A stretch of DNA of 64,000 bases from Oceanirhabdus sp. W0125-5 (GCF_027938815.1 NZ_CP115913.1:3940001-4004000), one strand, 5' to 3'. Counted from the first letter of the stretch, positions 46,465 through 55,157 are shown. Notes: a model not told the origin generated them from the letters alone. Made by a program: numbers and translations.

Positions 46465-46671
46465 CTATTTCCTCGCGATGATTGTAACTTCATCTTCCTT
46501 TTCTATTAACTCTACTGTATATCCTGATCTTTTAATGAATCTTGGTACATTTGTCTTTGGTGCTCCGTTATCAACGATTATTTCAAATTCTTTTGGGTTT
46601 TCTGAAATAACATCTCTAGCCATCATAATTGGTTGTGGACAAGCTAGTCCTCTAGCATCTACTTGAATCAA
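46465..46671 (-). CDS. TusA/YedF-family sulfur or selenium carrier
   Basis: 68 residues: IQVDARGLACPQPIMMARDVI with the active Cys in ACPQP, then FEIIVDNGAPKTNVPRFIKRSGYTVE. It is the TusA-like half of YedF. A start at ATG 46680 would lie against AAAGGGG; the TTG at 46671 is better spaced and gives the family's usual N-terminus. It overlaps the end of yedE by 20 bp, so translation is coupled. Confidence 0.88.
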   Translation of the reverse strand: MIQVDARGLACPQPIMMARDVISENPKEFEIIVDNGAPKTNVPRFIKRSGYTVELIEKEDEVTIIARK

Positions 46672-47728
46672 CTTTAGCATCCCCTTTCATCTTTACCTTA
46701 ACTTTTTGAATATTGAAATATGAAATACCTAATAAAATAAATATTCCTATTATTACCGCAACCTTTCCATTTGCAGATGGGCCAGCTCCACTTGAAGCTA
46801 ATGCAAAGTTATGACTAAGAGCTCCTCCTAATAACATACCCATTAAAGTAACTACAGAATCAATATTTCCTTCTCCAGATAAAACAAGTTGTCTAAGAGG
46901 ACATCCACCTAATAATACACTTCCCCATCCAGCAACGAACATCCCTAAGAAGTTCCATAGCCCATCATTGTGAGCTGCTGGCTGCCCTACAAAACCAATA
47001 TTCAGATTACCAAATACAGCGTTACCAATAAGTACGAAAACTAATATTGAAATGAATCCTGAGATTAAATATCCATCTTTAAAAAGGATTAAATCTCTGA
47101 TTCCACCTACCATACAAAGTCTTGTTCTTTGTGCTAATATACCCGCAATTGCTCCTACACCTAAAGATATATATAATGGTGCATGTTTAGCCTTAAGTGT
47201 TACAAATGCTGGAGCAATAATAACCAATAAAGCAAGTCCCACACATATTATTGGAAATAAATATCCTTCTGATTTATTTAATTTATAAGTTCTTTTTAAA
47301 CTGAAGCCTTTATTTAAGAAGATTATTCCACCAAAAATACCTGCTGCAAAACCTATAAGTCCTACAATTGCATTTAGGTCTCCTCCACCAAGTCTAAGTA
47401 CCATTCTTAAAGGACATCCTAAGAATACTAATGCTCCTACCATTACAACAAATCCAAGTACAAATCTTATAAATGGTGATGATCCACCTTTAGTACTGAA
47501 TTCTTTACCTATTATAGCCATAATAAATGCACCTAAAACGATACCAAGTATCTCAGGTCTGATATAGCTTAACTTTTCTACTGAATGAAGCCCTATGGCA
47601 CCTGCAGTATCACGTATGAAACATGCAACGCATACTCCCATGTTTCCAGGGTTACCAAACCATACTAATAAAGCAGAGAGGAACCCTATAACCGCCCCTG
47701 CAAATATAATTCCTTTTTTATTACCCAT
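46652..47728 (-). CDS. yedE: YedE-type selenium/sulfur membrane transporter
   Basis: 358 residues, about ten helices. The duplicated core has two GCPLR motifs (VFLGCPLRMVLRLGGGDLNA, VLLGGCPLRQLVLSGEGNID) and two Cys-containing motifs (GVCVACFIRDTAGA, TRLCMVGGIRDLI), as in YeeE/YedE permeases, which carry thiosulfate or, in the YedE branch, probably selenium compounds. Linked TusA-like and DUF3343 genes favour the selenium branch. C-terminus ends in Ser-Ser-Arg-Cys, a possible sulfur relay residue. Confidence 0.9.
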   Translation of the reverse strand: MGNKKGIIFAGAVIGFLSALLVWFGNPGNMGVCVACFIRDTAGAIGLHSVEKLSYIRPEILGIVLGAFIMAIIGKEFSTKGGSSPFIRFVLGFVVMVGALVFLGCPLRMVLRLGGGDLNAIVGLIGFAAGIFGGIIFLNKGFSLKRTYKLNKSEGYLFPIICVGLALLVIIAPAFVTLKAKHAPLYISLGVGAIAGILAQRTRLCMVGGIRDLILFKDGYLISGFISILVFVLIGNAVFGNLNIGFVGQPAAHNDGLWNFLGMFVAGWGSVLLGGCPLRQLVLSGEGNIDSVVTLMGMLLGGALSHNFALASSGAGPSANGKVAVIIGIFILLGISYFNIQKVKVKMKGDAKVDSSRC

Positions 47729-47940
47729 AACTTTCTCCCTTCAAACCTATTTGTCTAGTGCATTACATACAATTTTTAACGCACTAAACTACACTCTAAA
47801 TATATCAACATATAAGAGGAAAGTTAAATAGTTATTTCCAATAATACAATACTTATCTATTTATTATATATATGAATAATTGTTAGTAAACACCAAAATG
47901 TTTTTATGAACATAAATCTTTAATAACTATCATAAGTAAC

Positions 47941-47970
47941 TTGATAGATCAGTATAAAAATAGTTATAAT
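47941..47970 (+). promoter_or_regulatory. Promoter of the leader peptide-MFS unit
   Basis: TTGATA (47941-47946), 18-bp spacer, TATAAT (47965-47970). Predicted start near 47977, giving a leader of about 144 nt before the MFS gene. Confidence 0.6.
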
Positions 47971-48013
47971 GTAATTATATACATATATGGAAATTAATTA
48001 AGGAGGGGATATT

Positions 48014-48037
48014 ATGTTTGTACGTGGTCCCAACTAA
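48014..48037 (+). CDS. Leader peptide (MFVRGPN) upstream of the MFS gene
   Basis: Seven-residue ORF behind an unusually strong ribosome site AGGAGGGG (48001-48008). It is followed by two hairpins: GTGGTC (48024-48029) with GACCAC (48051-48056), and the one at 48056-48112 that captures the ribosome site of the MFS gene. This is the layout of ribosome-stalling attenuators of erm, cat and efflux genes. Confidence 0.6.
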   Translation: MFVRGPN

Positions 48038-48055
48038 CGCCAATTAACCAGACCA

Positions 48056-48112
48056 CCTCCATAGAATTATTGTTAAACAAATTAATTATTAACACTTAAT
48101 TCTAACTGGAGG
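48056..48112 (+). promoter_or_regulatory. Hairpin burying the MFS ribosome binding site
   Basis: CCTCCATAGAATTA (48056-48069) pairs with TAATTCTA (48097-48104) and TGGAGG (48107-48112), 14 pairs with a two-base bulge. TGGAGG is the ribosome site of the gene at 48121, so it is hidden unless the upstream leader is being translated or another fold forms. Confidence 0.7.
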
Positions 48113-48120
48113 GAAGCAAA

Positions 48121-49371
48121 ATGAATTTATCAGAAAAAGTATTGAAGAGAAATATTTTAAGCATCTATGGAATTACCATATTTCATAATTTAATTTTTGC
48201 TTATGTGATTGAGAGAGCCTTCTCATTATCAAGAGGAATGTCTATAGAAATGGTGGCATATACGGAAGTTATTTATAATTTTGTTGTTATTGCCCTGGAA
48301 ATACCAAGTGGGTATCTTGCAGATATTTGGAGTAGAAAAAAGCTAATGATTCTTGCAGCCTTTTTAACATGTATTGAATTCTTGATTTTGATATTTGCCC
48401 ATAACTTTTTCATGTTTGCTGTAGCTACAGTCGCTACAGGTATCGGAAAAGCTTTCAATAGTGGTGCAGAAAATGCAATCTTTTATGATACTCTAAAAAA
48501 ACTAGGAGAAGAAGATTCTTTTCAAAAACATATGTCAAAACTAAGATTCATTGATTATACAACAGGTATCATTGCAGCTCTACTTGGAGCCTATATGGCT
48601 TACAAAACTAGCTACACTTTTAATTATGCTTTATCATTAATAAGTTGTGTACTTGCTTTTGTATGTACTTTATTTCTTTATGATGTTTCTGATTTTGAAA
48701 AACCTATTATGGAATTTTCACATAACAATAGAAGTTATAGCATTAATAAAAATGTTAAGGATATGAAAGAAGTCTTAAGTTTCTTTATTAAAAACTCTTA
48801 TATATTATCAATAGCTTTAACTGGAGTTATAGCTGCTGTCATAACAGTTCAAATTGATGAATTCTACCAGATATATATTTTGGATATTGGATTTCCTGTG
48901 TATTTATTTGGTGTAGTTAGTCTATTTAGTTTAGGTGCCTGCAGTTTTGGTTCATTACTTTCATCAAAATCAGATAAGATTTTTTCAAAATTCAATGGGT
49001 ATATAATGATCTTATGTGGACTTGTGATTAGTATTGTATTATTGATACTTTCACATAACTATCTTGTTGTAATACCACTTTTCCTATACTACCTGTGTTA
49101 TTCAGTTTTGGAGCCTGTTGTACTTACTGAGATTCATAAGAATATAAAAGGAAAACTTAGAGCAACAACTGAATCATTCTACTCTTTAATGAGACGTGGG
49201 ATGACAATGTTCATAGCTCTACCTTTTGGAATTATTGCAAATAGAATATCACTTAAAATTGGATTTGTATTTCTAGCTGTAGCACTGAGTTTAATGATTA
49301 TAGTTCTTCTTATAATTGCTAATGTAAAAAATGAAAGAAATGAATATAAAAAAGTTACGTATAATAAATAA
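48121..49371 (+). CDS. MFS transporter, putative drug efflux
   Basis: 416 residues with 12 predicted helices. MFS signature between helices 2 and 3: GYLADIWSRKKLMILAAFL; helix 5 region FNSGAENAIFYDTLKKLGEEDSF fits a Gram-positive MFS group that includes multidrug and macrolide exporters. The start ATG follows GGAGGGAAGCAAA, which is enclosed by the hairpin at 48056-48112 and preceded by a seven-codon leader; such control is known for antibiotic-induced genes, so an antibiotic or ribosome inhibitor as inducer and substrate is inferred. A terminator follows at 49378-49417. Confidence 0.85.
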   Translation: MNLSEKVLKRNILSIYGITIFHNLIFAYVIERAFSLSRGMSIEMVAYTEVIYNFVVIALEIPSGYLADIWSRKKLMILAAFLTCIEFLILIFAHNFFMFAVATVATGIGKAFNSGAENAIFYDTLKKLGEEDSFQKHMSKLRFIDYTTGIIAALLGAYMAYKTSYTFNYALSLISCVLAFVCTLFLYDVSDFEKPIMEFSHNNRSYSINKNVKDMKEVLSFFIKNSYILSIALTGVIAAVITVQIDEFYQIYILDIGFPVYLFGVVSLFSLGACSFGSLLSSKSDKIFSKFNGYIMILCGLVISIVLLILSHNYLVVIPLFLYYLCYSVLEPVVLTEIHKNIKGKLRATTESFYSLMRRGMTMFIALPFGIIANRISLKIGFVFLAVALSLMIIVLLIIANVKNERNEYKKVTYNK

Positions 49372-49377
49372 AATTAC

Positions 49378-49417
49378 ATGAGAAAAGGAGATTAGTTTAA
49401 CTATCTCCTCTTCTCAT
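49378..49417. terminator. Bidirectional terminator
   Basis: ATGAGAA-AGGAGAT / ATCTCCT-TTCTCAT hairpin between the convergent MFS and isochorismatase-like genes. Confidence 0.7.
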
Positions 49418-49457
49418 ATTTATAACACATTTGTGCTTATCTATTTTATTGACATAA

Positions 49458-50018
49458 TTATAATCTTTGAATTGGATAGTAAAGATATAAAACCTTCTCT
49501 AAAACCTCTTCAGTACTAAGTACTCTTCCAAATCCTTGCAGTATACTATTATGATGCTTAACAGTTGTCTCACCATCAAGTACTTCATTGTCAAAAGTAC
49601 TGTGTCCATCACTAACCAGTATGCTATCATATCCAAGACTAAAACTTCTCCTGAATGCAGTGTCAATACAATACTCTGTTTGCATACCAGCTATTATAAG
49701 TTCTTTAACACCTATGCTTTCAAGTATTTCATGCAGTCCTGTATCTTGAAATGAATCACAATTATATTTTTTTAAGCATTTTTCATTTGTTAAAGGTGCG
49801 ATATCTTCATGAATCTCCCATCCTACAGTACCTTCTCTGAATAATTTTCCTTCAGTCATTGTATGTTGTATAAAGAAAATCGGAATATCCATCTCTCTCC
49901 CTTTTTCTAGTATACTCTTTATGTTTTTTAACATTTCTATACCATTATAAGGCTCGTACCCCTCAAACATAAACATTTCTTTCTGTACATCAATTATCAA
50001 AATTGCTTTTTTCCCCAT
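49458..50018 (-). CDS. Isochorismatase-family cysteine hydrolase
   Basis: 186 residues. Catalytic triad visible: Asp in KKAILIIDVQKEMF, Lys in EKCLKKYNCDSFQDT, Cys in IAGMQTEYCIDTAFRR. Family members hydrolyse nicotinamide, isochorismate, N-carbamoyl compounds and others; the metal-binding His cluster of true nicotinamidases is not evident, so substrate is open. Alone in its unit; AGGAGAT ribosome site. Confidence 0.88.
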   Translation of the reverse strand: MGKKAILIIDVQKEMFMFEGYEPYNGIEMLKNIKSILEKGREMDIPIFFIQHTMTEGKLFREGTVGWEIHEDIAPLTNEKCLKKYNCDSFQDTGLHEILESIGVKELIIAGMQTEYCIDTAFRRSFSLGYDSILVSDGHSTFDNEVLDGETTVKHHNSILQGFGRVLSTEEVLEKVLYLYYPIQRL

Positions 50019-50086
50019 ATCTTTATCTCCTAATATTTATCTGATATATATCAATTATACTACAAACTCCCCCTAAAGAATAAAAA

Positions 50087-50950
50087 TTATCCTTTTAGTT
50101 CTTCAAAAATTTCCTTCTGTGCCTGTTTACCTTCTGGTATATCGTAGAACATCCAAACATGGATCATTTTATCGTATTCAATAAAATTCATCTTTACCCC
50201 TTGTTTCTTTGCCAATTCTTCAAAGATGCAGCAATCTGGATATAAGATATCATGTGTTCCAATATAAACTGAAAGCTCTGGCAGTCCTTTAAAATCGCCA
50301 TGTATTGGTGAAATATATGGATCATTTAAATCATAATCACCAGCATACTGTCTTCCACATTTCTTTACAAACTCTATACTTAACAATGGATCATCTGGTT
50401 CAATGTCAACCATTTTAGAATTCTCCCCTGAAACATCAAGAAAAGGTGAAAGTAAAATAATTTTGCTAGGCATCATTAATTTCATTTCCTTAATCTTGAT
50501 GGATGTTGCAAGAGCCAATCCCCCACCAGCAGAGTCTCCCATAAGGATAATCTTTGTATTTTCATACTCTTCACTTAAGTATTTATACACCTTTATACTT
50601 TCATCTAGTGCGGCTGGATATGGATTCTCTGGAGCAACACTATAGTCAATAATCATAACTCTGATTCCACTTTCTCTAGCCATCTTTGTGCAAAATTTTA
50701 TATGATTTATTGTCTGATGAAAGACATATCCTCCACCATGAAGATAGTATACAATGCTTTCTATCTTCATATCATCTGGGGTTATCATATAACAAACAAC
50801 ATCATTTACTATCCTTTTTTCTATTGTGCACCCTCTTTCAAAGAGTTTTTTATTACCTCTCCAAGCTCCCTTTGGTGCTGTTAATTCTAAGGAAACCATA
50901 GAACATATCTTTTTAAGAATTTTGCTCTGTATACTCTCTTTATATGCCAT
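50087..50950 (-). CDS. Alpha/beta hydrolase, hormone-sensitive-lipase type
   Basis: About 287 residues. Oxyanion motif VYYLHGGGYVFH, nucleophile GDSAGGGLALA, acid Asp in GTHDILYPD and His near IHVWMFY: the HSL/acetyl-esterase family order. Cytoplasmic ester hydrolase, substrate unknown. The ORF opens far upstream at 51049, but the added 33 residues look unstructured and AAGGACGG fits the ATG at 50950. Confidence 0.88.
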   Translation of the reverse strand: MAYKESIQSKILKKICSMVSLELTAPKGAWRGNKKLFERGCTIEKRIVNDVVCYMITPDDMKIESIVYYLHGGGYVFHQTINHIKFCTKMARESGIRVMIIDYSVAPENPYPAALDESIKVYKYLSEEYENTKIILMGDSAGGGLALATSIKIKEMKLMMPSKIILLSPFLDVSGENSKMVDIEPDDPLLSIEFVKKCGRQYAGDYDLNDPYISPIHGDFKGLPELSVYIGTHDILYPDCCIFEELAKKQGVKMNFIEYDKMIHVWMFYDIPEGKQAQKEIFEELKG

Positions 50951-51061
50951 AAACAAACCGTCCTTAATAATATTGAGTGTATTATAACATTTCATTATTT
51001 TCTCTTCAATATATTTTATATAAATAGTATATGTATTAAAACAAAACATTTAATAAATAAA

Positions 51062-51089
51062 AAAGCTACTCCTAAAATAAGAATAGCTT
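51062..51089 (-). terminator. Terminator of the Cys-rich protein gene
   Basis: AAAGCTACTC / GAATAGCTT hairpin with A-run on its left (T-run on the minus strand). Confidence 0.6.
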
Positions 51090-51104
51090 CCCTTATAATA
51101 TATT

Positions 51105-51452
51105 TTATAAACTCATATTTTCACAGTGTTCAGCGCAGTCTTTACATATTTCTGCACATTTTGGACAATGACTATCATTATGCATATTACAGTGCTTTTC
51201 ACACTCTCTACAAATCTCTGCGCAAGCCTTGCATATTACTGAAGCATTTTTGCTTCCTCTGCTCATTGATCTTATCGCAATTGCACAAATATCAGTGCAA
51301 TCTCTCAAACTCTCAATACAATCAATTCTATCCTTTACATCATCTTCTCTTAAACAAAGAGATAAACACTCTTCACAAGCTTGAAGACATAGTTTACAAC
51401 TTTTTAAACATTGCAGCATATCTTCATTATGTATATTACCTACTACTGGCAT
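51105..51452 (-). CDS. Cys-rich four-helix-bundle protein (DUF326/copper storage type)
   Basis: 115 residues with about 19 Cys in repeated CxxC/CxxxC spacing (CLKSCKLCLQACEECLSLC, ICKACAEICRECEKHC, HCPKCAEICKDCAEHC). This is the pattern of the DUF326/Csp family, whose helical bundles line the core with Cys thiolates and bind many Cu(I) ions. No signal peptide, so cytosolic (Csp3-like). No copper pump or CsoR gene is adjacent. AAAGGAG ribosome site. Confidence 0.85.
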   Translation of the reverse strand: MPVVGNIHNEDMLQCLKSCKLCLQACEECLSLCLREDDVKDRIDCIESLRDCTDICAIAIRSMSRGSKNASVICKACAEICRECEKHCNMHNDSHCPKCAEICKDCAEHCENMSL

Positions 51453-51616
51453 ATTTTCACTCCTTTTTTTAACTTAAAATATTTATGAGTCACTCTTATT
51501 ATTCCTATAAAATATCTTATTATTATTTTCACTAATATTCTGTAAAAATTTCTTTATTATATAGTTAAAATACCCTATAATTACTTTAGACAAATTAATA
51601 CGGAGAGTGAGAAAAT

Positions 51617-52375
51617 ATGACAATTATTTTTCTATGCATAGCAGGTTTTTTAGCAGCTTTTGTTGATTCTATTGCAGGTGGTGGCGGATTAATAAGCGTG
51701 CCTGCATATTATATGGCTGGATTACCATCTCACATGGCACTTGGAACAAATAAATTTTCTGCAACCTGCGCCTCATTAACAAGCTCAATTAAATATTTAA
51801 AAAGTGGACACACCAACAAAAAATTACTTAAATATGCGCTACCATTCACATTTATCGGTGCATGTATTGGTGTAACTACTGCATTACAAATTAATGAAAA
51901 AGCGCTAAGCAGTATAATCCTTGTAATGGTTATGATTATTGGTGTTTACTCTTTATTTTCAAAATCAGTTGGTATGAAGGAAAACCTTAAAACTGTAAAT
52001 TCAAAAAGAATTATTCTATTAGTTATATTAGCAGTAACCTTGGGTTTTTATGATGGTTTTTTTGGACCGGGTACAGGCTCTTTCTTAATCTTTGGACTCA
52101 TCCATATCTTTGGATTCGAATTCAAAAGAGCAGGAGCAAATGCTAGAGTTATGAATTTTGTAAGCAATATTGCATCACTTTTTCTTTATGCTATCAACAT
52201 GAAAATTAATCTTTACTATGGTATACCTGTAGCAATTTTCAGCATACTAGGCGCTAGACTAGGAACATCATTCGCACTAAAGAAAGGTGCGAAAGTTATA
52301 AAACCTATTTTTGTTACTATGTCTCTTCTTTTATCACTTAAACTATTGTTGGTAGACGTCCTTAAACTTCTTTAA
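51617..52375 (+). CDS. TSUP (TauE/SafE) family permease
   Basis: 252 residues, about eight helices. Family motifs GFLAAFVDSIAGGGGLISVPAYYMAGLPSHMALGTNKFSAT and FYDGFFGPGTGSFLIFG are both present. TSUP proteins move sulfite, sulfoacetate or other organosulfur anions; substrate here unknown. Single gene behind GGAGAGTG, followed at once by the MITE-like element. Confidence 0.9.
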   Translation: MTIIFLCIAGFLAAFVDSIAGGGGLISVPAYYMAGLPSHMALGTNKFSATCASLTSSIKYLKSGHTNKKLLKYALPFTFIGACIGVTTALQINEKALSSIILVMVMIIGVYSLFSKSVGMKENLKTVNSKRIILLVILAVTLGFYDGFFGPGTGSFLIFGLIHIFGFEFKRAGANARVMNFVSNIASLFLYAINMKINLYYGIPVAIFSILGARLGTSFALKKGAKVIKPIFVTMSLLLSLKLLLVDVLKLL

Positions 52376-52380
52376 AAGAA

Positions 52381-52620
52381 ATGTATAATGGATAATGAAT
52401 GACATTTCACTACGTGAAATTTTAATCTTATTGGTAAACAAGTAAGAGGGTTTTACTCGCTTCATCTTTGATGAAACATTGTAATATAAAATACAATATT
52501 TTATCTAAAGATAAAATGAGTAAAACCCTCTTGTTCTAACGACTAATAAAATGTAGTTTCTGACGTAAGTCAGAAACATCCTTCATTCTCAATTCCCCAT
52601 TCTCAATTATCAATTACGCT
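52381..52620. mobile_element. MITE-like structured element
   Basis: About 240 bp with imperfect inverted ends (TAATGGATAATGAATG on the left; TAATTGATAATTGAGAATG read inward from the right) and a set of stems: TTTCAC/GTGAAA (52405-52419), a perfect 15-bp pair AAGAGGGTTTTACTC / GAGTAAAACCCTCTT (52444-52458, 52518-52532) with three small hairpins inside, and GTTTCTGAC/GTCAGAAAC (52556-52577). No ORF. It fills the gap between the TSUP and ATP-cone genes almost exactly. Either a non-autonomous transposable element or a structured RNA. Confidence 0.55.
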
Positions 52621-52627
52621 TTTATTA

Positions 52628-52897
52628 TTACCTTCCCGTCGCTCCTTCGCGATACTGTTTAGCAAGATTATAGAATCTATATTTCATTAATACTAGAAGA
52701 GTTTGCTCAAATATATCATTTGAAGTTATTTCTTCTCTCATTAATGCATCAAGCCTTCTCTCTATCGCTCTGCTAAGTATTTCAACATCTCCGTCTGTTA
52801 TTGGTTTGTGTGTATCTTCTGATGCATTACGGATTGATGTTTTAACCTTATTCATCGAAAACTCTTGTACTTGACCATTTCTTTTTAATACCTTCAC
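52628..52897 (-). CDS. Stand-alone ATP-cone protein
   Basis: About 89 residues consisting of one ATP-cone domain: VLKRNGQVQEFSMNKVKTSIRNASEDTHKPITDGDVEILSRAIERRLDALMREEITSNDIFEQTLLVLMKYRFYNLAKQYRE. The domain senses ATP/dATP in ribonucleotide reductases and NrdR. Neither catalytic reductase nor a zinc-ribbon part is attached. GTG start at 52897 behind AAAGGGGTGG, which aligns it with the next paralogue; the ATG at 52921 lies upstream of that site. Confidence 0.85.
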   Translation of the reverse strand: MKVLKRNGQVQEFSMNKVKTSIRNASEDTHKPITDGDVEILSRAIERRLDALMREEITSNDIFEQTLLVLMKYRFYNLAKQYREGATGR

Positions 52898-52970
52898 AGA
52901 ACCACCCCTTTTAAACAACATTTTCTATTATTATAACATAAATAATATTATTTTTCTTTTATTATAATCT

Positions 52971-53237
52971 TTACCAATCACTTTTTTTCCTATATTGCTC
53001 AGCAACATGATAAAACCTTTCTTTCATTAGATACAGTAAAATTGTATCAAATATTTCTTCTGAATCTATAATTTCTTTTCCTATTTCTTTTAATTTATGA
53101 TTTATATCTTTTGTAAGAATATCAATATCCCCCATATTTAACGGCTCGTGAGTTTCATCAGATGCATTTGCTATTGAATTTGCTACCTTTTCTATTTCAA
53201 AATTTACAATTTCACCATTTCTTTTTTTCACTTTCAT
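52971..53237 (-). CDS. Stand-alone ATP-cone protein (paralogue)
   Basis: 88 residues, one ATP-cone domain (VKKRNGEIVNFEIEKVANSIANASDETHEPLNMGDIDILTKDINHKLKEIGKEIIDSEEIFDTILLYLMKERFYHVAEQYRKK). It is clearly a paralogue of the neighbour at 52628. It starts 5 bp after the DUF523/DUF1722 gene, so the three form one unit. Function unknown; nucleotide-sensing partner is suggested. Confidence 0.85.
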   Translation of the reverse strand: MKVKKRNGEIVNFEIEKVANSIANASDETHEPLNMGDIDILTKDINHKLKEIGKEIIDSEEIFDTILLYLMKERFYHVAEQYRKKSDW

Positions 53238-53242
53238 AATAT

Positions 53243-54220
53243 CTACTCTCTTCCTTTTCCTGAATCCGTTACTTCTATCAAGGTACTTGGATATGGCTCG
53301 AAGAAGCTTTGATTCATTAAATTTTTAATGTTGAATCTTATCACGTAGCTCTTTATTACATTCATAGGAACACTTAATGGAATCCTCTTATCTTTAAAAC
53401 TATTTATCAATTCTAAAATAAACTTTCTCTCATCATTAGATATATCTTTTGAAAAATATCCTAAACATCTATTGAGTACATTAATATTTGATTTATATCT
53501 TGAACTTCTACTAAGAGCTTTTACTAAACAGTCTTCGTAGTCAAAATATGTTTCTTCTCGTGTTTCTTTACTTGCCCTGCCTAATATCTTACCTAACTCA
53601 GATAATTTCCCTGCATGGTAAGACATTAATAATAGTTTATTATTTGTATGAAAATCTCTCAATTTTTCAAGGGATTTCTCTTCTTTTAAATTTTTAAAAC
53701 CCTTTAATGTATATAGCTTCGTTAAAAAATCCTCTCTAATTTTAAAATTTTTTAACCTACCATCATCTTCTATAGGAACATTTCCATAATATTCAACAAT
53801 CCTCCCACCAACAATACCTTTTCCTTTTTTACTCATAGCACCTTTCTCCAGACCTTCATATATTTTAACATCTTTAATACCACATGAAGGAGATCTACTC
53901 TTAAGAATAAATCCATCAATCTCTCCTAGATTTTCACATAGAGAATCAGCATATTCATACATAAGTTTACTATAATCATTACCTGTTTTCGGTTGTAAAA
54001 GCTTTACTATATCATTATCATCTCTTACTAATCTTATAGGCTTTCTAGGAGTAGGAAGACCAATTTCTACCTCTGGGCAAATAGGTTTAAAAATAACATG
54101 ATTCTTTAATTTATCAATAAATTTATTATTATCTCCATCACCATTGTACCTGCACTTATCAAAATTCAAACATTTACTTACAACTATTACAGGTTTTTTA
54201 TTTTCATTAAATTTTCTCAT
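53243..54220 (-). CDS. DUF523-DUF1722 fusion protein
   Basis: 325 residues. Residues 10-155 are DUF523 (VIVVSKCLNFDKCRYNGD, FKPICPEVEIGLPTPRKPIRLV, FILKSRSPSCGIKDVKIY; conserved Cys in CPEVEIGL and PSCG). Residues about 195-310 are DUF1722 (LRDFHTNNKLLLMSYHAGKLSELGKILGRA). The fusion is widespread, and its E. coli relative YbgA is linked with photolyase and tRNA thiolation work, but no activity is certain. First gene of the unit with two ATP-cone proteins. Confidence 0.88.
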   Translation of the reverse strand: MRKFNENKKPVIVVSKCLNFDKCRYNGDGDNNKFIDKLKNHVIFKPICPEVEIGLPTPRKPIRLVRDDNDIVKLLQPKTGNDYSKLMYEYADSLCENLGEIDGFILKSRSPSCGIKDVKIYEGLEKGAMSKKGKGIVGGRIVEYYGNVPIEDDGRLKNFKIREDFLTKLYTLKGFKNLKEEKSLEKLRDFHTNNKLLLMSYHAGKLSELGKILGRASKETREETYFDYEDCLVKALSRSSRYKSNINVLNRCLGYFSKDISNDERKFILELINSFKDKRIPLSVPMNVIKSYVIRFNIKNLMNQSFFEPYPSTLIEVTDSGKGRE

Positions 54221-54449
54221 ATTAAACTTTCCTTATTATATAGTTTTTTTTCTTATACTTTTTAATATTTTTCCCTAATTTTCTCTGAAAATTCATTCTT
54301 ATACTAAATCATATATAGTTACTTTAGTTTGAATTTTAATAAAAAACATCTATCTTTATGAATAATTTGTTAATAAGTTGTTTTTTTTATTTTAATTCCC
54401 ATTTTTATGGGATATAATAATCCCGTAGTGTTTTATGAGGAGGATTAAT

Positions 54450-55121
54450 ATGGATTTAAAACAAAATTTTACTAATTTATATGAAAAGTACGGACATTTT
54501 AAGCTTTTCTTATTATTTATACCTACTACTTATATTTTCTATTTTCTACAAGTCTATATTGAACCTAAATATATGATGTACATTAAATTAGACGATTATA
54601 TTCCATTTATAAAGTATTTTATTATACCTTATGTATATTGGTATGTTTATCTTCTTTGGGGATATATTTATTTTGCTTTTTATTCTAAAGAGGAGTTTAC
54701 AAAATTTATTAAGTTCATTATATATGGAGCATTAGCAGCATATGTTATTTTCTTCATTTTCCCAAATGGACAAGAGTTACGAAATACCATTACACCGGAT
54801 GATATTTTCTTGCAAACAATATACAATATCAGATCAGTTGATCCACCTGCTAATGTATTTCCAAGCTTGCATTGTTACAATTCTATTGGAATAAATATTG
54901 CAATATGCACTAGTACAGCATTTAAAAATAAAAAGTGGGTAAAAAACATCGCGTATATTTCTACAATTTTAATCTCTATGTCTACAGTTTGCATAAAACA
55001 ACATTCAATACTTGATGTTTTTGGAGCTATGATTCTTTCCGCAATAATGTATATTGTGATTTATAAACCATCTTTAAGAAGAAAAGTAGACCAAGATCAA
55101 GATATGATTACTGAACAGTAA
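54450..55121 (+). CDS. PAP2-family membrane phosphatase
   Basis: About 223 residues with six predicted helices. Phosphatase motifs NVFPSLHCYNSIGI (C2, PSxH) and KQHSILDVFGAM (C3, HxxxD) are visible; the first Lys/Arg motif is weak (RNTITPDDIF region). Likely acts on a lipid phosphate or pyrophosphate at the membrane. The ORF opens at 54435 inside AGGAGG; the ATG at 54450 is used. Ends in the terminator at 55134. Confidence 0.85.
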   Translation: MDLKQNFTNLYEKYGHFKLFLLFIPTTYIFYFLQVYIEPKYMMYIKLDDYIPFIKYFIIPYVYWYVYLLWGYIYFAFYSKEEFTKFIKFIIYGALAAYVIFFIFPNGQELRNTITPDDIFLQTIYNIRSVDPPANVFPSLHCYNSIGINIAICTSTAFKNKKWVKNIAYISTILISMSTVCIKQHSILDVFGAMILSAIMYIVIYKPSLRRKVDQDQDMITEQ

Positions 55122-55133
55122 AACTATATAAAA

Positions 55134-55157
55134 AAAAGCACCTATACTGGTGCTTTT
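55134..55157. terminator. Bidirectional terminator
   Basis: AAAAGCACC-TATACT-GGTGCTTTT, perfect 9-bp arms, T-runs on both strands; shared by the convergent PAP2 and LacI-type genes and touching the regulator's stop codon. Confidence 0.85.

Noticed and set aside
54376..54383. Lone AGTTGTTT upstream of the PAP2 gene as a fourth BusR site
   Set aside because: The position 22 bp upstream does not carry AAACAACT or a close variant.
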